Shown: positions 33,250-42,119, counted from the stretch's first letter. The stretch is DNA of 64,000 nt from CAWAPS01 sp963783945 (GCA_963783945.1 CAWAPS010000024.1:186001-250000); one strand, 5' to 3'. Numbers and translations are program-made. The notes: generated from the letters alone by a model not told the origin.

Positions 33250-34956
33250 TTAGCCGGCGGCGAGCACCCCGATCGCTTCTACTGCCCCGTCGATGGCCAC
33301 TTCCACCGCGGTCCCGGCCTTTCGATCGCGTACCTCCAGCACGCCGGCGGCCACACCCCGACCGGCCACCACGACGGTGGGCACTCCTATCAGTTCGGCG
33401 TCGGCAAACGCCACGCCGGCGGAAACTCCCCGGTCGTCGAGCACGACCCGCCAGCCCTGGGCCTCGAGGTCCTCGGCGAGCCGGGCGGCCACTTCGCGGG
33501 GAGCCCCCTTGCCGAGGGGTATCACGTGGATGTCAGCAGGGGCGACCGCACGGGGCCACACCAGACCCTTCTCGTCGTAGCCCTGTTCGGCGATGACGGC
33601 CACCGCCCGGCTCACTCCGATCCCGTAGGACCCCATGGTCACCCGGACCGGCTTGCCGTCCGGGCCGAGCACGTCGAGAGCGAAGGCGTCGGCGTACTTG
33701 CGCCCGAGCTGGAAGATGTGGCCGATCTCGATGCCCCGTTGCACTACGAGGGTCCCTTCGCAGCGACCGCAGGGGTCCCCGTCGCGCACCTCGGCCGCCG
33801 GGACCACGCCGGAAGGAAAGAAATCCCGGCCCATCACCACGTTTCGGGCGTGGCGACCGTCCTCGTTGGCTCCGGTCACCCATGAGCTGCCCTCGACGAC
33901 CAGGGGATCGACAACGTAACGCACACCCGGCGGCAGCCCTTGTGGCCCGATGTACCCCTTGACCAGGCCGGCGATGGCGCCGACGTCGGCGGGGACCACC
34001 TCGGCCGGCCCGACATTGGCCTCGAGCCGCTTAAGGTCGACCTCCCGGTCGCCGGGCACGCCGACGATCAGGGGCTCGGACGTCCCGTCGGGCCAGCGGA
34101 GCACGAGCACCACGTTCTTCAGGGTTTCCGCCGGGTCGACGTTCAGGAACTCCGCCAGGGTTTCGATGGTCGGGGTGTCCGGGGTGTCGACCACTTCCAG
34201 CGGCGGCCGGGAGGCCGGGTCTTGCGGCTCGGGCGGGTGGATGTCGACCGCCTCCACGTTGGCCGCATAATCACACCCCGAGCACGACACGAAGGAGTCC
34301 TCACCTGTCGGCGCCGGAGCCAGGAACTCCTCGCTGTCGCTCCCGCCCATGGCTCCGCTCACCGCCCGCACGACCCGGTAGTCCAAGCCGAGGCGCTGGA
34401 AGATGCGTTCGTAGGCCCCCCGGTGCTGGGCGTAGCTGTAACGCAGACCGTCATCGTCCAGATCGAAGGAATAGCTGTCCTTCATCACGAATTCGCGGGC
34501 CCGCAAAAGTCCGGCCCGGGGCCGGGCCTCGTCGCGGTACTTGGTCTGCACCTGGTAGAGGGTCAGGGGGAGGTCCCGGTAGGAGGAGCACTCGCTTTTC
34601 ACCAGGGTGGTGAACAGTTCCTCGTGGGTCGGGCCAAGGAGGTAGTCGGCACCCCGGCGGTCCTGCAACCGGAAGAGCAGATCTCCGTACTCGGTCCACC
34701 GCCCGGTCGTCTCGTAAAGGTCGCGGGGCAGAAGGGCCGGAAAGAGCACCTCTTGACCTCCGATCCGGTCCATTTCCTCCCGCACGATGGTGGCTATCCG
34801 GTCCAGCACCCGCAGACCAAGGGGGAGCCAGGTGTACATCCCTGGCGCCACCCGCCGGATGAAACCGGCTCTGACCAGCAGGCGGTGGCTCTGAACCTCC
34901 GCGTCGGCGGGGTCGTCGCGCCGGGTGCGCCCGAGCAGGGTTGACATACGCAGCAT
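33250..34956 (-). CDS. proS: Prolyl-tRNA synthetase, bacterial type
   Basis: A 568-residue class II synthetase with the usual bacterial architecture. Motif 1 lies around GFIRRVAPGMYTWLPLG, motif 2 includes YQVQTKYRDEARPRAGLLRAREFVMKD (in two parts), and an editing insertion domain (PTIETLAEFLNVDPAETLKN) spans roughly residues 245-390. Motif 3 is GSYGIGVSRAVAVIAEQ and the anticodon-binding domain ends the protein. ATG 34956 or 34947 (MSTLLGRT) are both possible. Confidence 0.96.
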   Translation of the reverse strand: MLRMSTLLGRTRRDDPADAEVQSHRLLVRAGFIRRVAPGMYTWLPLGLRVLDRIATIVREEMDRIGGQEVLFPALLPRDLYETTGRWTEYGDLLFRLQDRRGADYLLGPTHEELFTTLVKSECSSYRDLPLTLYQVQTKYRDEARPRAGLLRAREFVMKDSYSFDLDDDGLRYSYAQHRGAYERIFQRLGLDYRVVRAVSGAMGGSDSEEFLAPAPTGEDSFVSCSGCDYAANVEAVDIHPPEPQDPASRPPLEVVDTPDTPTIETLAEFLNVDPAETLKNVVLVLRWPDGTSEPLIVGVPGDREVDLKRLEANVGPAEVVPADVGAIAGLVKGYIGPQGLPPGVRYVVDPLVVEGSSWVTGANEDGRHARNVVMGRDFFPSGVVPAAEVRDGDPCGRCEGTLVVQRGIEIGHIFQLGRKYADAFALDVLGPDGKPVRVTMGSYGIGVSRAVAVIAEQGYDEKGLVWPRAVAPADIHVIPLGKGAPREVAARLAEDLEAQGWRVVLDDRGVSAGVAFADAELIGVPTVVVAGRGVAAGVLEVRDRKAGTAVEVAIDGAVEAIGVLAAG

Positions 34957-35222
34957 GGGCGTCAGAGCCTAAAACAGGTTGGCGCTATAGGCGGGGCCAA
35001 ACCACCCTGTCGAGCCGCGTCGTTTGGCCCAGGTGACCTGCGAACATGTTCCGGCGGCGGAGTCCGGGGGGGCGGGACCAGCGCGGCCCATCGAGCCGAT
35101 CGGGGCCCGATCCCGCCCGACCCGGGCTAGGCACCCCATTAGGTGGGAACGCCGGCCCGACCCCGGGGTGGGCGGCCGGCCCGACCCCGGGTGCGCAGGC
35201 TGAGCCCGGCTGGTCCCCCCGA

Positions 35223-36119
35223 TCAAGCGCCGAAATGGACCTCGACCGACACCTCGTCGGTGCCTCGTACGACCGTGAGGGCCAGGTTGCCGTCTTCCCC
35301 GACCCCGTCGATGGCGGTGAGCAGGGCGTCGATGGAGGCGACCGGCTGACCGCCGGCGGCCACGATGAGGTCGCCTCTCGCCAGCCCCGCAGCCTTGGCC
35401 GGGGTGTCCTCGCCGACGTCTCGCACCAGCACCCCGTCACGGGCCGGCAGGCCGACGGCGGCGCGCAGGCGCCGAGCGACGTGGCCAGGCGTAAGGGCCA
35501 CGCCGAGGTGACGGCGAGCCGGCGTCTCCCCCGCGGCCAGAGCGTCGACGCGGGCCTTGAGGGCCTCGGTGGCCGGCACGGCCAGGTACAGCCCGTCGCC
35601 CGGACGGTGGGTGTTGACCGCCACCAGCCGGCCCGCGGGGTCGACCAGGGGTCCGCCCGACGAGCCGCGGCCGAGGGGAGCGGAGTGCTCCACCCCGTCG
35701 GCGATGAGCCGGCCACGCGGCCCCCGGAAGGAGTGGCCAACCCCCGTCACCAGACCGAAGGTCAGCCGGGGGCCGGACCCGGCCGCCGGCAGAGCCAGGG
35801 CGAAGACGGCAGCGCCGAGCTTGGGGCCTTCCGCCGATGCCTCCCAGCCGATAGGGGCGGCCGTCCCGGTGTCCACCGCGATCACGGCCAGATCTCCGTC
35901 TCCGTCGACCCCTTTGGCCGTGCCCGTCACCGCTCTCCCGTCGGCAAAGGTGACGGTCACCTCCGGCCCCCTCAGATTGTGGGCGCTGGTCAATACCAAC
36001 CCGGGGGCGATGACCGTCCCGGCCCCTCGGCCGCCGTCCCTCCCGATCCTCACCACCGCCTGGCCCGCGGTCTCTGCGACCCGGCCGGTGGCCTCTGTCA
36101 ACTCCTCGATGAACGGCAT
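35223..36119 (-). CDS. HtrA/DegP-like serine protease with PDZ domain, no signal peptide
   Basis: A 298-residue trypsin-like protease. The triad is visible: His47 in LTSAHN, Asp76 in DGDGDLAVIAV and Ser154 in GRGSSGGPLVD. A C-terminal PDZ domain follows (RHLGVALTPGHVARRL, GLPARDGVLVRDVGEDTPAKAAGL). Unlike most HtrA proteins it has neither signal peptide nor membrane helix, so it should stay in the cytoplasm. It is transcribed divergently from an HxlR regulator across a perfect inverted repeat, suggesting shared control. Confidence 0.9.
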   Translation of the reverse strand: MPFIEELTEATGRVAETAGQAVVRIGRDGGRGAGTVIAPGLVLTSAHNLRGPEVTVTFADGRAVTGTAKGVDGDGDLAVIAVDTGTAAPIGWEASAEGPKLGAAVFALALPAAGSGPRLTFGLVTGVGHSFRGPRGRLIADGVEHSAPLGRGSSGGPLVDPAGRLVAVNTHRPGDGLYLAVPATEALKARVDALAAGETPARRHLGVALTPGHVARRLRAAVGLPARDGVLVRDVGEDTPAKAAGLARGDLIVAAGGQPVASIDALLTAIDGVGEDGNLALTVVRGTDEVSVEVHFGA

Positions 36120-36144
36120 CCTTCACGCTCCATCCTGGTACCCA

Positions 36145-36167
36145 GTAACTTGCAAGTCGCAAGTTAC
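36145..36167. promoter_or_regulatory. Operator-like perfect inverted repeat in the HtrA/HxlR divergent promoter
   Basis: GTAACTTGC-N5-GCAAGTTAC is a 9-bp perfect dyad with a 5-base spacer, 25 bases upstream of the protease start and 33 bases upstream of the hxlR start. It is AT-rich against the GC-rich background and has the size and symmetry of a dimeric winged-helix site, so HxlR autoregulation and control of the protease are likely. Confidence 0.7.
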
Positions 36168-36200
36168 ACCTCTCAAGAGTCGATTGGGGTAAAAAGTCTC

Positions 36201-36617
36201 ATGCCCGTGTCCAGCGCCCTCTCCGGCGCCTTGGCCCGTGTCGGCGACCGGTGGTCGCTGCTCATCGTGGAGTCTCTGCTCGACGGCCCTCGGCGCTTCG
36301 CCGAGCTTCAAGCCGCCGTCCCCGGGATCGCCACCAACGTGCTCGCCCAGAGGTTGCGCCGGCTCGAATCCGACGGGGTATTGATAGCCCGCCCCTATTC
36401 CCGTCGGCCGGTGCGCTACTCCTACGCCCTCACCGAAGCCGGCCGTGACCTGGCCGGGGCGGCTCGCCTCCTCGCCCAGTGGAGCGCCGACCATGGAGGG
36501 GGCGAGGCCGACACCCCCTCTCACCAGACCTGTGGCAGCCCTCTCGTCGCCCGGTGGTGGTGCCCGACGTGCGACCAACACGCCGACGGCGAGCCGTCCG
36601 ACGTCGTGTGGGTCTGA
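36201..36617 (+). CDS. HxlR-family transcriptional regulator with Cys-rich tail
   Basis: A 138-residue winged-helix regulator: ALARVGDRWSLLIVESLLDG, FAELQAAVPGIATNVLAQRL (recognition region) and SDGVLIARPYSRRPVRYSYA are standard HxlR sequence. The C-terminus carries CGSPLVARWWCPTC, three cysteines that might bind a metal or sense redox state; this is not typical of every family member. ATG 36201 is chosen since a long upstream extension lies antisense to the protease gene. It probably binds the dyad at 36145-36167. Confidence 0.9.
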   Translation: MPVSSALSGALARVGDRWSLLIVESLLDGPRRFAELQAAVPGIATNVLAQRLRRLESDGVLIARPYSRRPVRYSYALTEAGRDLAGAARLLAQWSADHGGGEADTPSHQTCGSPLVARWWCPTCDQHADGEPSDVVWV

Positions 36618-36659
36618 CCGGCAGCCGCAGTCCGGGCCTCCGGCCCTCGGCCTCATACC

Positions 36660-36805
36660 ACTAAGCGCCTGCGAAAAAACAAGCTTCGCCAACGAGAGGG
36701 CGCCGGATGCTGCTGAGCCAGAAATCGTTGGGGCATCGGCGCGGGTGGGCATTACAGCATCCGCCGCCTCCTTCTCTCCTTCCAGCTTGTTTTCGCAGGC
36801 ACTAA
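36660..36805. mobile_element. MITE-like palindromic element with terminal inverted repeats
   Basis: GCCTGCGAAAAAACAAGCT at 36667-36685 and AGCTTGTTTTCGCAGGC at 36784-36800 are inverted copies (two extra A in the left copy). Inner segments also pair: CCGGATGCTG with CAGCATCCG, and a GAGAGG block with CTTCTCTCC. ACTAA lies next to both ends and could be a target duplication. There is no coding capacity; non-autonomous element or large RNA hairpin are both possible. Confidence 0.5.
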
Positions 36806-36815
36806 CGTGGCCACG

Positions 36816-37982
36816 ATGACAGCGACCGAGAGGGCGCCGGCGAAGGAACGCTGGCGAGCACAGTGGGCGGAGTTGTTTACCGAGGTCGTCACCAGCGGCC
36901 TGTGCACCGGGTGCGCGGGCTGCGTGGTGGCGTGCCCGCACGACGTCCTGGGCTACGACGACACCAACGGGATCTACCGGCCGTTCCATCTCGAAGAGGA
37001 ACTTGGCCTGGGCGACTGCGGTCACGGCCAGCGCGGCTGCACCAGCTGCACCCGAGCCTGCCCCCGCTTCCGCAACTGGGAAACCGAGATCGACTCGTAC
37101 ATGTTCGGTCGCGAGCGTGAGCCCGACGAGATGGCCGGGGTGTCCAAGGACGTGTTCCTCGCCCGGGCGACCGACCCGGAGATCCTCACCACGGGGCAGG
37201 ACGGTGGGCTGGTGTCGGCCATCCTCCTGTGGTGTCTCGAACATGACCGCATCGACGCTGCTCTGGTCTCCTTCCTCGAGGGCGATGGCACCACGTGGAA
37301 GGCGGTACCGGGTCTGGCCCGCACCCGGGAGGAGATCCTGGCCTCGGCCGGGTCCCGCTACACCTACTCGGCGAACACGCTGGCGTACGTCCAGGCGGTC
37401 GAGCAGGGCGCCGAGCGCCTGGCCCTGGTCGGGATGAGCTGCCAGGCCTCGATCCCGGGAGTGATGAGAGCACGAAAGGCGGGCAAGCCGGGGCGGCGAC
37501 TGGCTCTGTCGATTGGTCTGCTGTGCTCCAAGACCTTCGACGACGCCATCTTCGACGAGCTTCTGCTGGGCAAGTACGGGCTGGCCCGGGCCGACATCGT
37601 GAAGATGAACATCAAGGGGGTCCTGCAGATCTGGATGCGTGACGGGGCCTATCACGAGGTCCCGCTCAAGGAGTGTCACCAGTGGACCCGGGAGGGCTGC
37701 AAGACGTGCCCTGACTTCGCGGCCGAGCACGCGGACATTTCCACCGGCGGCATCGGCGCCTTCAACGACTGGACTCTGACCCTGGTCCGCACTGACGCCG
37801 GCCGCGAGGTGATCGACGGCATGCTGGCCGACGGAGTGATCGAGACCCGGCCCGGAGACGACGATCCGGGAGCGGTGGCCCTCCTGCGCAAGCTCTCGAT
37901 CGTGTCCCGCCGGCGCTGGCCCGAGACGGCCGTTGCCGCCCCCCGGGTGGGGGTGCCACCCCCCAAACAGAAGGCGGTGTGA
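36816..37982 (+). CDS. FrhB-type coenzyme F420 hydrogenase/dehydrogenase beta subunit family protein
   Basis: A 388-residue iron-sulfur flavoprotein of the FrhB/FdhB family. The N-terminus carries CTGCAGCVVACPHDV (4Fe-4S) and a second Cys cluster CGHGQRGCTSCTRACP. FrhB domains follow (LTTGQDGGLVSAILLWCLE, GMSCQASIPGVMRARK, GLLCSKTFDD, REGCKTCPDFAAEHADIS). The family passes electrons between F420 and iron-sulfur/flavin carriers, so F420-ferredoxin exchange is plausible. ATG 36816 or GTG 36807 may start it. It stands alone, just behind the MITE-like element. Confidence 0.85.
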   Translation: MTATERAPAKERWRAQWAELFTEVVTSGLCTGCAGCVVACPHDVLGYDDTNGIYRPFHLEEELGLGDCGHGQRGCTSCTRACPRFRNWETEIDSYMFGREREPDEMAGVSKDVFLARATDPEILTTGQDGGLVSAILLWCLEHDRIDAALVSFLEGDGTTWKAVPGLARTREEILASAGSRYTYSANTLAYVQAVEQGAERLALVGMSCQASIPGVMRARKAGKPGRRLALSIGLLCSKTFDDAIFDELLLGKYGLARADIVKMNIKGVLQIWMRDGAYHEVPLKECHQWTREGCKTCPDFAAEHADISTGGIGAFNDWTLTLVRTDAGREVIDGMLADGVIETRPGDDDPGAVALLRKLSIVSRRRWPETAVAAPRVGVPPPKQKAV

Positions 37983-38123
37983 GCGGCCGGATACCGGCTC
38001 CGGGCATTCCCGAACGGTTGGTGAACCACCTGGCGTCGGTCTGACGCCGGCGGACGCAGAGGTGGCCGGCCTGGGTGGCGAGTGGCTGGGATCCGCCCCC
38101 ACCCGCTAGGTTGTCCACCCGCC

Positions 38124-38222
38124 ATGGGATCGCTGATCAAGAAGCGCCGCAAGCGCATGCGCAAGAAGAAGCACAAGAAGATGCTGAAGGCGACGCGCTG
38201 GCAGCGACGGGCGGGCCGTTAG
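38124..38222 (+). CDS. Small ribosomal protein bS22 (AURKAIP1/COX24-domain protein)
   Basis: A 32-residue, very basic peptide starting MGSLIKKRRKRMRKKKHKK and ending TRWQRRAGR. It matches the AURKAIP1/COX24 pattern and the actinobacterial bS22 protein found in the mycobacterial 30S subunit near the decoding centre. Its TAG stop overlaps the convergent ispE stop by 4 bases. The neighbourhood differs from M. tuberculosis, where the counterpart lies near Rv0501. Confidence 0.9.
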   Translation: MGSLIKKRRKRMRKKKHKKMLKATRWQRRAGR

Positions 38223-38944
38223 GCGCTCTCGGCCCTGACGACCAGCCGGCCGTCCCCGGGATAGCTTCCGGGCACGAACCACGTACCACCACTGCCCGCC
38301 AGGCGCGGCACCTCCCCGGTCGCCGAGCCGAGGAGGTCGCGCCACCCGGCCAGCCCGGGCTGCACGACGAGCGCAGCCGGTTCGAGGTCGTTGCCCCGCT
38401 CCCCGACAGGGCTGCCAAGCCGGTCCCAGGCCTGGTAAACCTCAGCCGTGGAAACATGCAGAGGCGGGGTCAACAGGGTATAGGCCACCCCGGCGGCTTC
38501 GTCGAGGGGGAGCGGCTGCACTTTCTCGCCCACCCCACTGACCCGGGCCCGACCTCCAATGAGGCAGAACGGGACGTCGGCACCGAGTCGGGCGGCCACC
38601 TCGGGATCGGAGATCCCCGCCCACCGAAGCACGGCGGCGGCGTCGGCCGAACCGCCACCCAGTCCGGCCCCGGCCGGGATCTGTTTGTGCAGCCGGATGT
38701 AGGCCCGGCGCCCGGCCACGGCCAGGGCTCGCCGCACCAGATTGTCGTCGTCCTCGGGCACCGGACCGGCGGTGGGGCCTCGAACCTCCAGACCGTCGCC
38801 GGGCCGGATCTCGAGGCGGTCGGCCAGGTCCAAGGTGATCATTTCCGAGTCGATCAGGTGGTAGCCGTCCGCCCGCACTCCGGTCACCCGCAGGGAAAGG
38901 GTCAACTTGGCCCGAGCCAGCACCACGGTGGACGCGGCCGTCAC
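38219..38944 (-). CDS. ispE: 4-diphosphocytidyl-2-C-methyl-D-erythritol kinase
   Basis: A 241-residue GHMP kinase of the MEP isoprenoid pathway. ARAKLTLSLRVTGVRADGYH is the substrate-binding N-terminus, IPAGAGLGGGSADAAAVLRW is the ATP loop, and GADVPFCLIGG and LAGSGGTWFV follow. The third GHMP motif is weaker than usual and the protein is shorter than typical IspE (about 280-310). GTG 38944 overlaps the ksgA stop by 4 bases; ksgA-ispE is a conserved actinobacterial pair. Confidence 0.9.
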   Translation of the reverse strand: MTAASTVVLARAKLTLSLRVTGVRADGYHLIDSEMITLDLADRLEIRPGDGLEVRGPTAGPVPEDDDNLVRRALAVAGRRAYIRLHKQIPAGAGLGGGSADAAAVLRWAGISDPEVAARLGADVPFCLIGGRARVSGVGEKVQPLPLDEAAGVAYTLLTPPLHVSTAEVYQAWDRLGSPVGERGNDLEPAALVVQPGLAGWRDLLGSATGEVPRLAGSGGTWFVPGSYPGDGRLVVRAESA

Positions 38945-39780
38945 CGCACCCCGGCCGCCGCTGCGGTGGCGGCCGCCAGACGGCCCCACGCCAACACATC
39001 GAGCTCCTCCGCCCGACTCTCAGGTGACACCCCCGCGACATCGAACGCGGCCGGGGGCACCAGACCGGCGAGAGAACGCCGGAGCATCTTGCGCCTGGTG
39101 GCGAAGCCCGCCCGGACCAGGGCAAACAGCGACTCTGCGGGCGCGTCCTCGGTGGCGACGGCGGGCGATGGCCGCCGCCGGATCGACACCAGAACCGAGT
39201 CGACCTTCGGCCGGGGGACGAATACCGACGGTGGGACCCGGCCCGCGACCGACGCCGTCGCCCAGTACGCCACCTTCACCGAAACCGCGCCGTAGCCGGG
39301 GTCGCCGACCGCCGCGGCCAGCCGTTCGCCCGCTTCCTTCTGCACCATCACCAGCATGCGCTCGACCACAGCCACGGAGTCGAGCATTCCGGCGATGAGC
39401 GGGGTGGCGATGTTGTAGGGGAGGTTGGCGACCAGTACCCAACCCGGGACCGGCCCGAGGATGCCCGTCCAGTCAACCCGCAATGCGTCGGCACACACCA
39501 GGGTGAAGCGCGGAGAATCAACGACTGCTTGCAGCACCGGTATCAGGCGGCGGTCGGCCTCCACGGCGGTGACCGAAGCGCCGGTCTCGAGCAGGGCAAG
39601 GGTCAAGGAGCCGAGACCCGGACCGACCTCGAGGACCCGGTCGCCGGGGCCGATCCCGGCCAGCCGGGCCACCCGGCGGACGGTGTTGGGGTCGGCCACG
39701 AAGTTCTGGCCCAACGCCCGGCTCGGCTGGAGGCCGTGGGTGGCCATGAGCTCGCCGATCTGGCGACGCGAGAGGGTCAC
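38941..39780 (-). CDS. rsmA: 16S rRNA (adenine(1518)-N(6)/adenine(1519)-N(6))-dimethyltransferase
   Basis: A 279-residue KsgA methyltransferase that dimethylates two adenosines at the 3' end of 16S rRNA. ALGQNFVADPNTVRRVA, VLEVGPGLGSLTLALLETGA (SAM binding) and LVANLPYNIATPLI (catalytic NLPY) are present, as is VFVPRPKVDSVLV. GTG 39780 is chosen: it overlaps the tatD stop (GTGA) and gives the normal family length. Confidence 0.95.
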   Translation of the reverse strand: MTLSRRQIGELMATHGLQPSRALGQNFVADPNTVRRVARLAGIGPGDRVLEVGPGLGSLTLALLETGASVTAVEADRRLIPVLQAVVDSPRFTLVCADALRVDWTGILGPVPGWVLVANLPYNIATPLIAGMLDSVAVVERMLVMVQKEAGERLAAAVGDPGYGAVSVKVAYWATASVAGRVPPSVFVPRPKVDSVLVSIRRRPSPAVATEDAPAESLFALVRAGFATRRKMLRRSLAGLVPPAAFDVAGVSPESRAEELDVLAWGRLAAATAAAAGVR

Positions 39781-40550
39781 CCGCCGGGTGGTTCGGCCTC
39801 GCCCGGCAACCGGAAGACCCGGGCCGTGTTGTCCCATGTGATCCGCTCCACCTCTTCCACCGCCACCCCGCGGATGTCAGCTACCGCGGCGCCCACGAGC
39901 GGCACCCATCCCGGCCGGTTGGGCTTCCCGCGATTCGGAACCGGGGCGAGGAAAGGGCTGTCGGTCTCTACGAGCAGGCGGTCGACCGGACACATGGCTG
40001 CTGCTTGGCGCACCTCTTCGGCCTTCTTGAAGGTGACTATCCCGGAGAAGGAAAGGAACGCCCCGAGATCAAGCCCCCTTTTCGCTTCGGTCGGGCCGCC
40101 GGAGAAGCAGTGAAGGACCCAGCGGTCTGGAATTCCCTCGGCGGAGAGGATCTCGAAGGTGTCGTCCCAGGCGTCCCTGGTGTGCACCACGAGGGCCAGG
40201 CCCAGTTCCGCGGCCAGGCCGATCTGGGCCGCGAACGCCTGGCGCTGGGCGGCCCGCGGCGAGTGCTCGTAGTAGAAGTCCAGTCCACATTCGCCGACGG
40301 CCACGACCTCCGGGTCGGGTTCGCGCAGCAGAGCCGTTACGCCATCGACCCCATCAGACGCCTCGTGGGGATGAAGGCCGACTGTCGCCCATACTCCCGG
40401 GTGAGCCCGGGCAATCGAGACGGCGGCCGCTGAGGTGGCGGCGTCGGTCCCGATGGTGATGATCCGGGCCACGCCCGCCGCTCGGGCGTCGTCGATGACC
40501 GAGGGCTCGACCCCGTCGTAGCCGATGTGGCAGTGGCTGTCTGCCCACAT
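39777..40550 (-). CDS. TatD family metal-dependent hydrolase
   Basis: A 257-residue TatD/YcfH enzyme. MWADSHCHIGYDG holds the HxH metal site, VGECGLDFYYE the bridging Glu, VVHTRDAWDDTFEIL and VLHCFSGGPTEAKRG the later His residues, and LLVETDSPFLAP the final Asp. The family has DNase activity and roles in RNA and DNA quality control. ATG 40550 is chosen as the family start. It begins 4 bases after metG and overlaps ksgA, the common metG-tatD-ksgA order. Confidence 0.93.
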   Translation of the reverse strand: MWADSHCHIGYDGVEPSVIDDARAAGVARIITIGTDAATSAAAVSIARAHPGVWATVGLHPHEASDGVDGVTALLREPDPEVVAVGECGLDFYYEHSPRAAQRQAFAAQIGLAAELGLALVVHTRDAWDDTFEILSAEGIPDRWVLHCFSGGPTEAKRGLDLGAFLSFSGIVTFKKAEEVRQAAAMCPVDRLLVETDSPFLAPVPNRGKPNRPGWVPLVGAAVADIRGVAVEEVERITWDNTARVFRLPGEAEPPGG

Positions 40551-40554
40551 GGCG

Positions 40555-42063
40555 CTAGTCCGTGATCCGGGGGAAAAGCGGGGTTCCCCGCTCGACCGGG
40601 AGCCCACCGGGATAGCCGCCCCACGTGGCCGCCTCGGGGAGCCGCTGTTCGGTCACCTGACCGGGCAGCCCGATGCGCCGCCAGATCTCCTGCGACGCCC
40701 GGGTCAGGGCCGGGCTGGCGAGCACGGCGACGATGCGCAGAACTTCGAGGGCGTCACCGAGAACCGCTTCGACCGCCGGGCCCGGCTCGGCCTTCCAGGG
40801 TTCGGCTGCTTCCAGTGCAGCGTTGGTGTCGCGCACCAGCCTCCACGTCGCCTCCAGGGCCTCGCTCGGGGCGATCCGGTCCCAGCCCGAAGCGGCGGCC
40901 CGGTAGACGTCATCTGCGATCGGGCCGAGCGCGCTGTCGGGGTTCGGGGCGGGACCGATCCCTCCGCACTTGCGCTCGACCACCGCTGACACCCGGGCCA
41001 AAAGGTTCCCGAGGTTGTTGGCCAGGTCGGCGTTGTAGCGGCCCGCCATCCCCTCGTAGGAGAAGTCACCGTCGGGACCGAACGCCTGGTCGCGAAGGAA
41101 GTGGTAGCGGTAGCCGTCTACTCCGAACGTGGACACGAGGTCCGAGGGGGCGATCTGGTTGAGCGCGGTCTTGGACATCTTCTCTCCGCCGACGAGCAGG
41201 AAGCCGTGCACCGCGATCCGTTTGGGGGGGTCGATACCGGCCGCCATGAGCAGGGCAGGCCAATAAACGCAGTGGAACCTCAGTATGTCCTTGCCGATGA
41301 GGTGGTGGACGGAAGGCCACCACGCGGCGAAGCGTTGAGGGTCGTCTCCATACCCGACGGCCGTGGCGTAGTTGATCAGGGCGTCGTACCACACGTAGAA
41401 CACGTGGTCGCGGTTCCACGGGACTGGGACCCCCCAGGTGATCGAGGTCCGGGAGATCGAGATGTCACGCAGACCGCCCTTGATCAGCCCGATCGCTTCA
41501 TTGCGCTTGGACTCTGGCGTCACCGCACCGGGGTCCTGGGAAAACCAATCGAGCAGCCGGTCGGTGAACTCCGACAGCTTGAAGAAGTAGTTCTCCTCTT
41601 CTAACCACTCGACCGGGGCGCGATGGATAGGGCAGAGCCTGCCGTCAATGAGGTCGGCTTCGGTGTAGTACGCCTCGCAGGAAACGCAGTAGAGGCCGGC
41701 GTACGGTCGCAGCTCGATCCACCCGTTGTCGTAAGCGGCCTGCATGAGTTGCTCTGTCGCCCGGTAATGGCGGGGCTCGGTAGTGCGGATGAAATCGTCG
41801 TAGGAGATGTCGAGACCGGCCCACGCCTGGCGATAGCGCTCGCTGGTGCGATCGGCCTGTTCTCTCGGGGTCAGTCCGTTGGCCTCCGCCGCCCGCTGCA
41901 CCTTGAGCCCGTGCTCATCCGTACCGGTGAGAAAGAACACGTCCTCGCCGAGGAGCCGGTGCCAGCGGGCCAGGGCGTCGGCGGTGATGGTCGTATAGGC
42001 GTGGCCGATGTGAGGAACGTCGTTTACGTAGTAGATCGGGGTGGTGACGTAGAAGCGGGCCAC
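40555..42063 (-). CDS. metG: Methionyl-tRNA synthetase
   Basis: A 502-residue class I synthetase. The HIGH box lies in YYVNDVPHIGHAYTTITADA, the KMSKS-like box in LLVGGEKMSKTALNQ, and a single zinc knuckle in CVSCEAYYTEADLIDGRLC. DQAFGPDGDFSYEGMAGRYN and the anticodon-binding helical domain follow. There is no C-terminal tRNA-binding EMAP domain, consistent with the short actinobacterial form. Confidence 0.96.
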   Translation of the reverse strand: MARFYVTTPIYYVNDVPHIGHAYTTITADALARWHRLLGEDVFFLTGTDEHGLKVQRAAEANGLTPREQADRTSERYRQAWAGLDISYDDFIRTTEPRHYRATEQLMQAAYDNGWIELRPYAGLYCVSCEAYYTEADLIDGRLCPIHRAPVEWLEEENYFFKLSEFTDRLLDWFSQDPGAVTPESKRNEAIGLIKGGLRDISISRTSITWGVPVPWNRDHVFYVWYDALINYATAVGYGDDPQRFAAWWPSVHHLIGKDILRFHCVYWPALLMAAGIDPPKRIAVHGFLLVGGEKMSKTALNQIAPSDLVSTFGVDGYRYHFLRDQAFGPDGDFSYEGMAGRYNADLANNLGNLLARVSAVVERKCGGIGPAPNPDSALGPIADDVYRAAASGWDRIAPSEALEATWRLVRDTNAALEAAEPWKAEPGPAVEAVLGDALEVLRIVAVLASPALTRASQEIWRRIGLPGQVTEQRLPEAATWGGYPGGLPVERGTPLFPRITD

Positions 42064-42119
42064 GATGGTCGAGGGTACGGCATACGTCGAGACGGCCGGA
42101 CGGCAATTCGAGCCGGTCG

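Noticed and set aside
36123..38102. A 659-codon open frame on the minus strand
   Set aside because: It is antisense to the clearly conserved HxlR and FrhB-like genes and has low-complexity translation; long antisense frames are expected at this GC content.
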